Below are positions 1-8,513 of a stretch of DNA of 64,000 bases, in pieces. The translations under genes and the position numbers were made by a program. The stretch is from Photorhabdus namnaonensis. Lineage in GTDB: Bacteria; Pseudomonadota; Gammaproteobacteria; Enterobacterales; Enterobacteriaceae. The stretch is from NCBI RefSeq assembly GCF_001684335.1, contig NZ_LOIC01000018.1, positions 332,726 through 396,725 on the forward strand, read 5' to 3'. The notes below the pieces were generated by a model, which did not search any database, had not been told where the DNA came from, and saw only the letters and a list, made by a program, of their open reading frames with translations. Every line of letters begins with the position of its first letter. Position 1 is the first letter of the stretch.

Positions 1-67
1 AGCCTATAATTACTTTATTGATAAGTAATGAAGAATAGAAAACCCAGAATTTGAAAATACTTATAAG

Positions 68-496
68 TTATAATTTCCCAAGCCAACTATTAGCACTCTC
101 AAATAATAACTGATACACATATTCATAAACCTCGATATCAGACTTATATGGATCGGGAATGGCCATTTTATTTAACCAATGGCCAAAAAGCATTGTTTTC
201 CCCCTGACTCCTAGATTTATCCTATTTACAGCTTCAATATGTCTTTTTTCCATAACCAAAATCAAGCTTGACTGCTGGCATAATTCACTGGTTAGTTGAC
301 GTGCTGTATGCCCATCCAAGGACAATCCATACTTAGCCGCAACCCTACTTGAAAGCTCATTTGCAGGATTACCAGCCAAAGCAGATATCCCCGCAGAATA
401 AATCTCTTTCTGAGGAAATATCTGCCGCAATAAACGCTCTCCTGTCGGAGATCGACAGATATTACCCACACAAACGACCAGAATAGAATTAAACAT
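68..496 (-). CDS. wzb: Low-molecular-weight protein-tyrosine phosphatase (Wzb type)
   Basis: This cytoplasmic phosphatase removes phosphate from the tyrosine autokinase Wzc and so controls capsule or exopolysaccharide polymer assembly. The N-terminus carries the P-loop CVGNICRSP (CX5R[S/T] signature), and the C-terminal part has the general-acid motif DPY (IPDPYKS). The 142-residue length fits the family. A longer frame begins four codons upstream, but the ATG at 496 matches Wzb's MFN start and overlaps the wza stop codon by one base, so the two are translationally coupled. Together with wza it implies wzc just beyond the left edge of the window. Etp, the paralogue from the group 4 capsule locus, is the main alternative name. 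Confidence 0.9.
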   Translation of the reverse strand: MFNSILVVCVGNICRSPTGERLLRQIFPQKEIYSAGISALAGNPANELSSRVAAKYGLSLDGHTARQLTSELCQQSSLILVMEKRHIEAVNRINLGVRGKTMLFGHWLNKMAIPDPYKSDIEVYEYVYQLLFESANSWLGKL

Positions 497-1641
497 TAAT
501 TCGGCCACTTACGAATCCACTTAGTTGTTTCAGTCAGGCTATTAATGCTTGATATCGTTGGCACCAACTGATTAATAACCCGATTCCAGCGAACGACTGG
601 CGCACTGGTAACATAGACAATATCGTAAGGTTGCAAATTAAACTCAGTTCCCAACACCAACGCCGTCGCATCTTTAGCATTGAGCTGATAGATATTGGCT
701 ATTTTTCCTTTATTATCAGTTACATTACGCAGTGAACGGATGACAAAAATGCCATTAGCATCACTTGATAATTGATCTATACCTTCAGCATTACCCAATG
801 CTTCAGTCAAAGTCATTCCACTGCGATCCATACGCAGAGTAGTCTGTTTTTTGACCTCCCCCATAACAAACACTTTCAAATCATCATTACGAGGAATGTA
901 TAAAATATCGCCAGAATAGAGCAGACGATTTTGCTTTAGATCACCATTCTGCATTAAATCTTGAAGAGAAATAATCGTCTCTTTTCCCTTATGAGTCAAA
1001 ATGATCCTCCTCCAGTCAGCATTTTCGGTTAAGCCGCCAGCATGGTTGATCGCATCAATAATGGTTAAAGGAACGTTAGTGATAGGTTGTTGAGCTGACC
1101 TGGCCACTTCACCTGTTACATAAGCTTTTTGTGAACGGAAAGCAGCAATATTAACATCCACTTGAGGTGATTCAATGTACTTAGATAACTTATCAGTAAT
1201 CATTGTTCGCACCTGAGTGACCGTTTTCCCTTTTACATGAAGTTTACCAACATAGGGATAAAAAATCGTTCCATCAGAATGCACCCAGTTTCCCGTATCA
1301 CTGGCACTACGGTATTGCCCGGCTGGTATCGTCAATTCAGGATGATCCCAAACAGTAACCATAATGACATCCCCCACACCAATACGGTATTCATACTGTT
1401 GTAACTCTTTATCTAATTCAGGATTAGGACGTGCAATAGCAGAATTCACTCGTAACTTTTCAATTAACTGTGGTGTTACTGGATAAACGTTTACCAAATT
1501 ATTAATATCATAGTTACTATCATCATCATTGATTATTTCTTTATTATAAACAGTAAGGCCACTCCCAGGCATAACAGTACAACCACCTAATAGCGTAGAA
1601 CAGGACAAAGCCAGAACTATAATTAATTCCTTAATATTCAT
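496..1641 (-). CDS. wza: Outer-membrane polysaccharide export lipoprotein Wza
   Basis: Wza forms the octameric outer-membrane channel through which capsular or colanic-type polysaccharide leaves the cell, working with the inner-membrane kinase Wzc. The protein has a lipoprotein signal with lipobox LLGGC (modified Cys21) followed by TVMPGSGL, close to Wza's own start. A poly-export (PES) domain starts around residue 85 ([19 protein letters not shown]) and SLBB-type repeats follow. At 381 residues it is the same size as the E. coli protein (about 379). It is the first gene of an operon read leftward. Upstream DNA is very AT-rich, and I found no convincing JUMPstart/ops element for RfaH. Confidence 0.93.
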   Translation of the reverse strand: MNIKELIIVLALSCSTLLGGCTVMPGSGLTVYNKEIINDDDSNYDINNLVNVYPVTPQLIEKLRVNSAIARPNPELDKELQQYEYRIGVGDVIMVTVWDHPELTIPAGQYRSASDTGNWVHSDGTIFYPYVGKLHVKGKTVTQVRTMITDKLSKYIESPQVDVNIAAFRSQKAYVTGEVARSAQQPITNVPLTIIDAINHAGGLTENADWRRIILTHKGKETIISLQDLMQNGDLKQNRLLYSGDILYIPRNDDLKVFVMGEVKKQTTLRMDRSGMTLTEALGNAEGIDQLSSDANGIFVIRSLRNVTDNKGKIANIYQLNAKDATALVLGTEFNLQPYDIVYVTSAPVVRWNRVINQLVPTISSINSLTETTKWIRKWPN

Positions 1642-2312
1642 CAGAAATTTATCCTTAAAAAATAATAAACAAAAAAGAATACAGAAAATAGTATTAATTA
1701 TAATCTCCCTAACAAAACTAGATTATAATATAATAAAATATAATATAATATAAAAATTTTGCTTAAGGGCCACAAGACACTAGGCTACTGGTCGTATCAC
1801 TTGGTAAAAACAACAGAAATCAACTTAATGGCTTTGAAAAATTCAGGCCATTAAATAATAGGTAGTAAATTTATTAATTATTTTATTATTTAATATATCT
1901 TATAAGATATTATTACAAACAGAAAGTAAGAGCGGCTCATCAAATAATAGTAAAGATATTTATCAGAATTTATCGGAACTGAATACATACTCTCGATAAC
2001 ATTGTGAAAAAACACAGACCTACTTACATCAAATCCGTGTTCATATAAGATACTTTAGTAATTAAGATGATATAAAATAAAAAAACAACCAACTAACCTA
2101 TCAAAAAACTCCAATTATAAAACCATAAATTTTGCCATATTATAAATAATAGCTCGGTAGTATCGAATATTTTTAGATTGTTTTAATTTTGAAGCTCACC
2201 ACTTTGTACTTTTCTCGTTTATCAACTACCATTACCGATTGTTTTATATAGCAATAGTAGAAGATCTGAGAATCGGGCATATTCCACAAAAACTTTATCA
2301 ACTGGGATTACC
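1642..2312. other. AT-rich intergenic region between wza and the VOC gene
   Basis: About 670 bases without a credible gene. It contains a simple TA-rich tract around 1723-1755 built from repeated TATAATA units and must hold the promoters of the two divergent neighbours, but no operator could be recognised with confidence. Confidence 0.5.
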
Positions 2313-2708
2313 ATGAAAAAATCAACCATACTAAGAATCGCCAGACCAACTGACAACTTAACTCAAATTGCTGAAATGTACTGCCAAGGTTTAGGATTTA
2401 TTATCCTGGAGCAATTCGAAGATCATGAAAATTTTGATGGTATTATTCTAGGGCATCCAAACCATCTCTGGCATCTCGAATTTACCCATCATCGTGGCAC
2501 AACAGTAGGAAGATCCCCCACGCAGGACAATTTATTAGCCTTCTATATATCAGACCATTCAGAATGGTTAGAGCAGATATCATTAATGAAAAACGCTGGC
2601 TTTATTGCAGTCCCCTCTTACAACCCATATTGGGATATTGATGGTAAAACATTCGAAGATATTGATGGTTATCGGGTTGTGTTACAAAACACAGTATTCC
2701 CTGTTTGA
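2313..2708 (+). CDS. VOC-fold (glyoxalase/bleomycin-resistance superfamily) protein
   Basis: A 131-residue protein of the vicinal oxygen chelate superfamily: small cytoplasmic metal-binding enzymes or binding proteins. It has the usual beta-alpha-beta-beta-beta pattern twice. The first half includes YCQGLGF and HLEFTHH (possible His and Glu metal ligands), and the second half includes FEDIDGYRVVLQN, the typical last strand with an acidic ligand-like position. The substrate cannot be read from the sequence. The start is supported by a GGGATT ribosome-binding stretch about 5 bases upstream. It stands alone between wza and the lysis cassette, and converges with the latter. Confidence 0.75.
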   Translation: MKKSTILRIARPTDNLTQIAEMYCQGLGFIILEQFEDHENFDGIILGHPNHLWHLEFTHHRGTTVGRSPTQDNLLAFYISDHSEWLEQISLMKNAGFIAVPSYNPYWDIDGKTFEDIDGYRVVLQNTVFPV

Positions 2709-2787
2709 TTATTAATCGACCTTAAGCATACTTGCCCTAATAACCAATCCATACCTACGTTGTTTTATATTACGCAATAACATTATC

Positions 2788-2814
2788 AAAACTCAGCTAT
2801 TGACACTGAGTTTT
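2788..2814. terminator. Stem-loop at the end of the lysis cassette
   Basis: Inverted repeat AAAACTCAG / CTGAGTTTT with a 9-base loop. It overlaps the stop codon of Rz and could end transcription of either the VOC gene or the lysis cassette, which converge here. Confidence 0.5.
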
Positions 2815-3246
2815 GATATATTCTTGCAAGTATTTCGTTTGCTGTTCGTTCTCAACAATCATTCTTCGGAGATCGAAATAATCTTGTTCAGCTGCTGGGT
2901 TAAGTCGTGGGGGGACTGCATGGCCCACGCTGCCGGAGGAACCGGCTTCGCCTTGATTACAGGTGGCCGCGATGCGCAACCGGCGATGACCAGCGGCAAC
3001 ATCGTTGCGAAGCACATCAATTTCAGATTTCGCATGAGCAAGCTCCTTTGTATGCTGATTATCCAGTTCAGACAGGAGCCTTATCCGCTCCTGCTGATTA
3101 ACGATTTCATTCTGCTGCTCCAGCAACTCACTCTGTAGCTTAACTGTCGTATCAAGCTGTTTGGTATACTTACCGTAATAGTGGTAAGCCAGAAGCGAGA
3201 CAAGCGCTAGTGCAATAACAGTATAACCATGAGAGTTAAACTTCAT
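2797..3246 (-). CDS. Rz-like inner-membrane spanin (i-spanin)
   Basis: Rz is the inner-membrane half of the spanin complex that fuses inner and outer membranes in the last step of phage lysis. The 149-residue protein begins with one N-terminal transmembrane segment (residues about 8-24). A long charged coiled coil follows (about 30-80), then the Rz signature VAAGHRRLRI and the ending LQEYIKTQC. The lambda-type outer-membrane partner Rz1 is fully embedded in another frame. It is the last gene of a leftward cassette behind the holin and endolysin-like genes. No other phage gene is near, so this is an orphan cassette, not a prophage end. Confidence 0.85.
   Translation of the reverse strand: MKFNSHGYTVIALALVSLLAYHYYGKYTKQLDTTVKLQSELLEQQNEIVNQQERIRLLSELDNQHTKELAHAKSEIDVLRNDVAAGHRRLRIAATCNQGEAGSSGSVGHAVPPRLNPAAEQDYFDLRRMIVENEQQTKYLQEYIKTQCQ
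2859..3035 (-). CDS. Rz1-like outer-membrane lipoprotein spanin (o-spanin)
   Basis: This gene is nested inside Rz in a different frame, as in lambda. The 58-residue product has a lipoprotein signal with lipobox VIAGC (Cys20). A proline-rich stretch (RPPVIKAKPVPP) follows, which is typical of Rz1, and the tail is short. I chose the ATG at 3035 because AAGGAG sits 7 bases upstream inside the Rz frame; an in-frame TTG at 3041 has no such site. Lipid-anchored in the outer membrane, it would bind the periplasmic end of Rz. The embedding means this stretch of DNA is under constraint in two frames. Confidence 0.85.
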   Translation of the reverse strand: MRNLKLMCFATMLPLVIAGCASRPPVIKAKPVPPAAWAMQSPHDLTQQLNKIISISEE

Positions 3247-3255
3247 AATATCGCT

Positions 3256-3657
3256 CTACAAAAGTGAAAAAGCTTTATCAATGACCACATTGCTATAAGG
3301 CTGACTACCATTTTCCATGGTAATAACGGACTTAATAAGCTTTGTCATAAATTCTTTATTAAATACATCAACAACCTGATCACAAGTCACTTCAGTGTCT
3401 TTACATACATGGCTAATATAAGCATCAGTATTATTTTCATTATGGGGAGCCCATCGTGAAATGATACCTTTCACTGTTTTAAGGCCATGTTTCCGATTGT
3501 AATTATGCAGAATTTTAATCATTGCCCGAATACCATATTCAGGGCTGACAAACTGGCAGAAAGATTTATCGGTACGTTGTGATTCCGGTACCAAACCTTG
3601 CCAGTCATCACCCCAACGAATGTTGCCAGGGTTATTATTTCGAATACCTCTGCTCAT
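3256..3657 (-). CDS. Endolysin-like protein (PRD1 P5 / GIRNNNPGNIR type)
   Basis: A 133-residue protein whose N-terminus carries GIRNNNPGNIRWG. This motif is shared by a family usually annotated as structural protein P5 or lysozyme-like muramidase in enterobacterial phages. Aromatic and acidic residues later (W, E and D around residues 15-45) could belong to a glycan-binding or catalytic site, but I cannot point to the catalytic glutamate with certainty. Its place between a holin and Rz/Rz1 marks it as the peptidoglycan-degrading member of the cassette. There is no signal peptide, so export would depend on the holin. A good AGGAG site precedes the ATG. Confidence 0.75.
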   Translation of the reverse strand: MSRGIRNNNPGNIRWGDDWQGLVPESQRTDKSFCQFVSPEYGIRAMIKILHNYNRKHGLKTVKGIISRWAPHNENNTDAYISHVCKDTEVTCDQVVDVFNKEFMTKLIKSVITMENGSQPYSNVVIDKAFSLL

Positions 3658-3666
3658 AATTCACTC

Positions 3667-3984
3667 CTACTGTTTATTGCCTGTTTTGTTATTAACAACT
3701 TTTCTTAAGATCTGACCAAAATAGTCAGTTCCCAGATAACCAATAATCACACTGCCGATGTAAGCCAAGTCCGTGCTCATACCAAAAAACTTCAACACAT
3801 CACGGATAAACCAGGCAATCATGGCACACATAATAGAATCCATAATTGTCGTCCAAAATTTACCGCCGTTATATCGACCTCTGAGATAAGCCATTGCGGC
3901 AGCCAGGGCCGCACCTATACCTTGTTCTTTGACTGACAGCAGCCATACCCATAGCTGCATCCAGATGTCAGGCTGTTTATCCAT
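3667..3984 (-). CDS. Phage holin, lambda family
   Basis: Small inner-membrane protein of 105 residues. Hydrophobic segments lie at roughly 17-35, 45-62 and 70-88, each separated by charged turns ([14 protein letters not shown]), and the tail is basic and hydrophilic. This is the layout of the lambda-type holin family often found in Enterobacterales prophages. Holins make the inner-membrane hole that releases the endolysin. The ATG at 3984 is preferred over one three codons upstream, because the AAAGGA site then lies about 8 bases away instead of touching the start codon. It is the first gene of the lysis cassette. Confidence 0.8.
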   Translation of the reverse strand: MDKQPDIWMQLWVWLLSVKEQGIGAALAAAMAYLRGRYNGGKFWTTIMDSIMCAMIAWFIRDVLKFFGMSTDLAYIGSVIIGYLGTDYFGQILRKVVNNKTGNKQ

Positions 3985-4753
3985 GTATTTCATCCTTTAC
4001 TCCCATTCATATAATGGGAATCCATAGGCTGCCGTGTAGCCTTAAATTTCAGTTAATAGGAATACTGCGAAATCAGTAGAATAAGAAAAGGCCACACATA
4101 GCGCAGCCTTAAATTTTATAAGGTGATTACTTACATTTAGTATAATACCGAGCTCATCAACAAACTCTGGTTGTATGTCATTACGTATAAGGGAATAATA
4201 ATAATTAATAGATACATAATTTATTAAGGCATTAACTATTCCAATTAAACAATACTCTTTCTGTTAGCTATTATTCTACAAGAATTCATATTCTATCTAT
4301 TTTTTAATTTCCCAATAATCCATCCTTCAATCAAAAGCAAGGAATTATTACTTCGCCTTGAACTTGATACTTTCAAGTATCAACATGATCACCGTGCATT
4401 TAATTTCTGAAATGTCTTGTTATAGTGACCTTATTTCTGCTGATTCATTTAAAAACAAAATAAACGCTAAATCAAGGCCAAATCACTCATCTCCCTTCTA
4501 ATATAAATAACTTTGCTCCTATCAAGTTGCTCAAATACCCTTATAATGTATGCTGATATTTTCGATCATTTAACCCAGAAAAATGAATGTTCGCAGGAAG
4601 ATTTTTGTTACTCAAAAAAATAATCATATCGAAAATATTTTATATCCTCACCGTCAACTTAAATGTTGGATTACCCTTCCCAATAAATTGGGAAATAGCA
4701 AACTAATCAGGTGAAAACAATTAAAAAATATAACACCTAGCGTATTATAGCCA
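3985..4753. other. Intergenic region upstream of the lysis cassette
   Basis: About 770 AT-rich bases with no supportable gene. It holds two short hairpins near 4026-4042 and 4088-4110 (listed separately) and presumably the promoter of the lysis cassette, which I could not identify. Confidence 0.5.
4088..4110 (-). terminator. GU-rich hairpin with T-rich tail, member of a small repeat family
   Basis: Read on the minus strand the 23 bases fold into a 10-pair stem (ends AAGGC / GCCTT, inner part with G-U pairs) followed by TTTTCTTATT, the look of an intrinsic terminator. A related hairpin occurs at 37698-37721, and a shorter AGGCT/AGCCT hairpin lies at 4026-4042. Confidence 0.5.
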
Positions 4754-5740
4754 CTATTCCATAAATCTCCTTAATACTAATATTATATTACAACGTATAA
4801 TGAACCATAATTCATGATAATTATGTACACCTGGTAATAAATCTCTCAAAGCAATTTTTTCAATAAAACGTTTCGCAAGTAATTTTTTTAAGGCAGGATC
4901 TTGTATCCTTTTTCTATACAAAATAAAGAAACTGCCAACCTCTCGTATTGCATGACGACTCAGTGATCTTCTTAACGACTTTTCACCTCTAATCCCTTTT
5001 GAGATGTTAATAATTGAATCAACTACAGTAATATAACTATCAGCCCGATGATATAATTTTTTAATTTCGCTTGAGCGAGTTATCGATTCCAAATTATGTC
5101 GATAACAATATAATAACTCCTCACAAAAACCAATTCGATTCGCGATAAGTGACAAATTAATGGTCCATAGGATATCTTCATGAAGGGTATTTTTTCTAAA
5201 ATTGAGTTGGTTATTTATAATCAGCTCTTTTTTGATAAGTTGTAACCAAACAAAGTGTGGCCATTCCCTACATTCAACACAATATTCTATCCACTCTTTA
5301 CCCATTAATATCCTGCCATAAGGTTGTCTACATGTTATTCTTTTATTCTCCTGTGAGAATGGATCTTCCGTAAAACTGACTCCATTGCCAATTAACACAT
5401 CTAATTTCTGTTCAACAGCTTGATCAAGCCACTTTCTTAATGTTTGCGGTTTCAACCAGTCGTCACTATCAACAAATAAAATCCACTCTCCTCTCGCATA
5501 CTTTATGCCAGAATTTCTGGCTATTGAAACACCATGATTTTCTTGATTAAAGATCCGTATTCTATTATCTCTTTTTTTATACTCATTAATGACTTCTAAG
5601 CTATTATCCGTTGAGCCATCATTAATAATGATAACCTCAAAATTAATATTCTCTTGCGCAGATATTGAATCTAACAAACAGGCTATATAGTTTTCATTAT
5701 TAAACATAGGGATAATGATAGTAATATCAAACTGAAACAT
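4754..5740 (-). CDS. Family 2 glycosyltransferase
   Basis: A 328-residue GT-A fold transferase that would add a sugar from a nucleotide-sugar donor to a lipid- or glycan-linked acceptor at the cytoplasmic membrane. The N-terminal half shows the family 2 landmarks: IIIPMFNNENYI, VIIINDGSTDNS (donor binding), ARNSGIKYARGEWILFVDSDDW (first half, with the DSDD metal-binding motif), and a later EDILW motif (candidate catalytic base region) near residue 190. The last 80 residues are basic and hydrophobic. There is a good AAGGAC ribosome site. It stands alone, not in a recognisable O-antigen cluster, although wza/wzb lie 3 kb away. Acceptor and donor are unknown. Confidence 0.85.
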   Translation of the reverse strand: MFQFDITIIIPMFNNENYIACLLDSISAQENINFEVIIINDGSTDNSLEVINEYKKRDNRIRIFNQENHGVSIARNSGIKYARGEWILFVDSDDWLKPQTLRKWLDQAVEQKLDVLIGNGVSFTEDPFSQENKRITCRQPYGRILMGKEWIEYCVECREWPHFVWLQLIKKELIINNQLNFRKNTLHEDILWTINLSLIANRIGFCEELLYCYRHNLESITRSSEIKKLYHRADSYITVVDSIINISKGIRGEKSLRRSLSRHAIREVGSFFILYRKRIQDPALKKLLAKRFIEKIALRDLLPGVHNYHELWFIIRCNIILVLRRFME

Positions 5741-6329
5741 CTATAGTCCTTTTAATGAGTTAGTTTTTTTGATAAAAACATCATTTTCATAGTAAAAATG
5801 TGCTTTTTACCCGTTGCGATTCACAGACCATACAATATTTTAAGCATCAGTTACAGATGGAATTAAAATTTTCATCAAAAAAGCAGATGATTAAGTGTGA
5901 TAATGATGCAAGAAATATATCTGTAATTTACACATTACCGTCTCTTGTAAAGATAGAAATATCCATCCAAACCTATTGGAACAGTTTAAATAAATCGGTA
6001 AATGTAGCAGATAAAATCAACAGAATATTTTTGATTTACTAAGATTACTGTAATCTTATAAATACAATTAAATATTTTAAGGTAAAAAAACAAATGTAAT
6101 CAAAAATAAGAAATAGAAGAAAACAATAGAGAAGAGCGAAAAACATTAATTATCTTTACTAGCCATAATAATATAACAGACGTAAAGATTATCATGACCT
6201 AATTAGAAAATAATATTAAAATAGATATTATCGTAGATACTACTCTTATTTAACCTATAATCAAATGGTATTTAAAAATTTAAAAGGCAATATTATTGCC
6301 TTATTTATTAATGAAGAAATATTTAAAAC
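5741..6329. other. AT-rich intergenic region flanking the T3SS locus
   Basis: About 590 bases between the glycosyltransferase and exsB. An 80-codon open frame at 5800-6042 has no family resemblance or good start signal and I do not call it. A small perfect hairpin (AAGATTA/TAATCTT) lies near 6042-6058, and a terminator sits next to exsB. This is the left border of the T3SS locus, where base composition changes visibly. Confidence 0.5.
6284..6302 (-). terminator. Intrinsic terminator after exsB
   Basis: Perfect 8-bp stem AAGGCAAT/ATTGCCTT with a 3-base loop. On the minus strand it is followed by TTAAATTTTT, 27 bases beyond the exsB stop codon. It ends the leftward T3SS transcription. Confidence 0.75.
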
Positions 6330-6719
6330 TCATAGACATTCTGGATAACACGCTAAAGGAGACAACTGCACTATAATCCTTTTTCCTGCAACAACTCGTT
6401 GTTGGCTTTTCGCCTGTACCGCTCGTTCCCCATCCCAACGTAAACGAGTCCTTAAGAATAGCTCACTATGAGAAAACGGTGGACTTAAACGCATAGAAAA
6501 AGTGAGGGGTAACATGTCCAAACGATAATACATCTCACCCACTGTCAACACTTTACCTTCAACCACAGTAAACAACGACATCTCAACGTCTGCCGTTTTA
6601 GGCAGAGAAACCGGCATAGTCACATCCCCCTCAATCAGATGTGATGCATTATGCTTGACTACTTCACTGACACAACCAGTAATCAGCAAGCACAACAAGA
6701 CCAGCCCTATTTTGGTCAC
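6330..6719 (-). CDS. exsB: T3SS secretin pilotin, ExsB/YscW family lipoprotein
   Basis: A 129-residue lipoprotein that would be lipid-anchored in the outer membrane and pilot assembly of the secretin YscC. The signal peptide ends in lipobox LITGC (Cys16). The mature part is beta-rich, with the paired phrases of YscW-type pilotins (VTMPVSLPKTADVEMSLF, then LRTRLRWDG). It overlaps exsE by four bases (ATGA), in the same order exsC-exsE-exsB as in Pseudomonas aeruginosa. In Pseudomonas exsA follows directly, but here the operon stops at a terminator. The name follows position and the lipoprotein layout; sequence conservation of this family is low. Confidence 0.8.
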   Translation of the reverse strand: MTKIGLVLLCLLITGCVSEVVKHNASHLIEGDVTMPVSLPKTADVEMSLFTVVEGKVLTVGEMYYRLDMLPLTFSMRLSPPFSHSELFLRTRLRWDGERAVQAKSQQRVVAGKRIIVQLSPLACYPECL

Positions 6720-6949
6720 GGCAGGCTGATCCTACGTTGTGACAACGGGGTATGCTGCCCATCCAACAAACGCTGCAATGTTGTCTCATGTTCAAGCCCT
6801 ACGACAAGACCTCTACTTAGCACCACAGAAAGTGGCTCATTAACATTTTGCGGTATATGTCCTAAAGTAACCCGACGGCCACAACAAAGACTATTATTTT
6901 CATGGGGCACGCTTGTTAAATGAATGGGTAAAGAATTTTCAATTTTCAT
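6716..6949 (-). CDS. exsE: ExsE, secreted inhibitor of T3SS gene induction
   Basis: A 77-residue protein matching Pseudomonas ExsE at both ends: it begins MKIE and ends LQRLLDGQHTPLSQR, against LQRLADGDGTPLEAR as I recall the Pseudomonas protein. ExsE binds the chaperone ExsC while secretion is closed. When the T3SS opens ExsE is exported, ExsC is freed to bind ExsD, and ExsD lets go of the activator ExsA. The gene overlaps exsC and exsB by four bases each, so translation is coupled. Because the protein is short and poorly conserved, the position is a large part of the evidence. Confidence 0.85.
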   Translation of the reverse strand: MKIENSLPIHLTSVPHENNSLCCGRRVTLGHIPQNVNEPLSVVLSRGLVVGLEHETTLQRLLDGQHTPLSQRRISLP

Positions 6950-7389
6950 ACTCGCATTCCCAAAGATTCTCTCTGTTGAGAGTCAGCCGGAAGTTGAGCT
7001 TGCAATAACTCCTGCCAAAACTCAGCATGATCCAACATACTTGAAAGGCTTTCTTCAAAGAGAGCCAGATTTAGCCGACTAGCTGACATCTGCCGATAAA
7101 GCTGTACCATTAGCGTTGACTCATCAAAACCAAAATGAAGATCAAACTGATACCAATGACGATTAAAACTGGCTAATTGACGGAAAATCCCTTCTCCAAC
7201 CGCAGTGATATCAGCAACATCTATCTGTAAAACAAACTGGTCTCGTTCAGGAATTAAGATCAAAGAGAGGTGAAGGTGCTCATCAAAACAGAGAGCGGAC
7301 ACACCTTCATGATTTAAAGCTAGGTGTGGCAAGCCGAATTTAACAGCAAATTCAGACAAAACTTGGTTGACGATGGCTATCACATCCAT
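6946..7389 (-). CDS. exsC: ExsC, T3SS chaperone and anti-anti-activator
   Basis: ExsC is a class I T3SS chaperone dimer that binds ExsE or ExsD and so couples secretion to transcription. The 147-residue protein has the long conserved block GEGIFRQLASFNRHW followed by FDLHFGFDE and LDHAEFWQ, as in Pseudomonas ExsC, and the same ending GMRV. It is the first gene of exsC-exsE-exsB. Its leader carries an ExsA-type promoter (site at 7508-7531) and an AGGAG ribosome site about 10 bases before ATG. Confidence 0.93.
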   Translation of the reverse strand: MDVIAIVNQVLSEFAVKFGLPHLALNHEGVSALCFDEHLHLSLILIPERDQFVLQIDVADITAVGEGIFRQLASFNRHWYQFDLHFGFDESTLMVQLYRQMSASRLNLALFEESLSSMLDHAEFWQELLQAQLPADSQQRESLGMRV

Positions 7390-7391
7390 TA

Positions 7392-7490
7392 TGGGTTACT
7401 CCTGCTAGAGAAGGCAATCAGACCAACTTGAACTACCGAATGGTCAAACAAACGGGTTACTCCCGCAGAAAAGGGGGCCAGTTTACTACC
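7392..7490. repeat. Imperfect tandem repeat in the exsC leader
   Basis: GGGTTACTCCTGC at 7393 and GGGTTACTCCCGC at 7454 start two related copies about 61 bases apart, both running on to an ACTACC. On the coding strand each copy contains a ribosome-binding-like AGGAG/GGGAG followed by TAACCC; only the downstream one is followed by the exsC ATG. Confidence 0.55.
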
Positions 7491-7531
7491 ATCATCTTTT
7501 GTGCCTCTGTCACTCAAGGGCAATTCTTTTA
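7480..7531 (-). promoter_or_regulatory. ExsA-dependent promoter of exsC-exsE-exsB
   Basis: On the minus strand an AAAA tract (7530-7527), GCC as the GnC box (7521-7519) and TGACA as the TGnnA box (7512-7508) match the ExsA consensus spacing. A -10-like TAAACT lies at 7485-7480, 22 bases further. The site lies between lopD and exsC. Confidence 0.75.
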
Positions 7532-7611
7532 ATAAAAAGGTCACACCAATAAGAGCGCACCTCTCGGTACGCTCAGACTTATTATCCAGCACAGATCTTA
7601 CTCTGACTGCA

Positions 7612-8502
7612 TCACGCCACGTTAGTCGCCGCGCGCCATGCCTGGACATGACTCTGATAAAGCTGCTGTATCAATTGCAAAACCTCTCTCATAAAATTGT
7701 TATTCAATGAGATCTGATCTTCACTCTTCTGTTTTTCATGTTGAGAAATAGATGAATCCACTTCATGTTCCTTAGCTTTAGCTTGAGCCAGTCCCTGTTC
7801 TACCTGCACCGAATTATTGGACATACTCTCTAAAGATTTCATCACTGAACTTAAGAACTGCTGCTTGGTATTACGATTTTCAAAAACCAAGGTAAGAGAT
7901 TTCAGAGCGCTCTTGTCAGCATCTTGTGCTACATTCCATACGTTACCAATTGCTGCCCGATCTGCATCACTACTCTTACCTGACTGTTGCAACTTAAGAT
8001 CGATTAATTCGTTACGACCAGCAATATTACCTTCCAACGTCTTCTGCTGCTTAATTGACTGACCGTTTTTAACGGAAGAAAAACCACCTATCAGCCCCGA
8101 ACCAATCGTCATTAAGCCTGAAACCACTGCCATAGCAATCATCAACTTAGCGCCATGTCGCATCTCATCCACTTGTGACTTCTGAGCATCAATGGACGCT
8201 TTATTCTCAGTGTCACGCTGCAAAATACCCAGTTCACGCATTCTCTTGGCAATCTCAAACAACAGCGACATCATATCCAGCGTGTTATTTAATTCTTGTC
8301 CGACATTTCCTAAGCGACTGGGATCGAAGCCCTGTTTCGGTACAATCAATTCAACCGTATCCGAGTGCCCTGTTTTTTCTAGCTGTCGAATAGCAGCTTC
8401 ATGTGCTGTTGGTGTCGGCGTGGAGATTTTGTCAGCCACAATATCAACACTATTATTGACACTGCTCACCTGAGAACTGCTGACATTATTAACAATTTCC
8501 AT
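7612..8502 (-). CDS. lopD: LopD, T3SS translocator (YopD/PopD family)
   Basis: The minor hydrophobic translocator, which with LopB forms the pore in the host membrane at the tip of the needle. It has 296 residues, near PopD (295) and YopD (306). One long hydrophobic segment lies at about 122-145 (LMIAMAVVSGLMTIGSGLIGGF), and a C-terminal amphipathic, coiled-coil-prone region (EHEVDSSISQHEKQKSEDQ) follows. It is the last gene of lcrGVH-lopBD and is preceded by a GGGAG site. The name follows Photorhabdus usage (Lop). Confidence 0.93.
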   Translation of the reverse strand: MEIVNNVSSSQVSSVNNSVDIVADKISTPTPTAHEAAIRQLEKTGHSDTVELIVPKQGFDPSRLGNVGQELNNTLDMMSLLFEIAKRMRELGILQRDTENKASIDAQKSQVDEMRHGAKLMIAMAVVSGLMTIGSGLIGGFSSVKNGQSIKQQKTLEGNIAGRNELIDLKLQQSGKSSDADRAAIGNVWNVAQDADKSALKSLTLVFENRNTKQQFLSSVMKSLESMSNNSVQVEQGLAQAKAKEHEVDSSISQHEKQKSEDQISLNNNFMREVLQLIQQLYQSHVQAWRAATNVA

Positions 8503-8513
8503 CTTCTTACTCC

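Noticed and set aside
1760..1800. Possible JUMPstart/ops element upstream of wza
   Set aside because: Only the ACCAGTAGCCT stretch on the minus strand is similar to the ops core GGCGGTAGNNT and at least three core bases differ; not convincing.
2800..3138. 112-codon and 64-codon plus-strand frames
   Set aside because: Antisense to Rz/Rz1, whose signatures (lipobox, coiled coil, overlap) are far better supported.
5800..6042. 80-codon plus-strand frame next to exsB
   Set aside because: No ribosome site, biased AT-rich composition and no recognisable domain; treated as chance.
7389..7649. 86-codon minus-strand frame between exsC and lopD
   Set aside because: It starts inside lopD in another frame, runs through the ExsA promoter and leader repeat of exsC, and resembles no family; a shadow frame.
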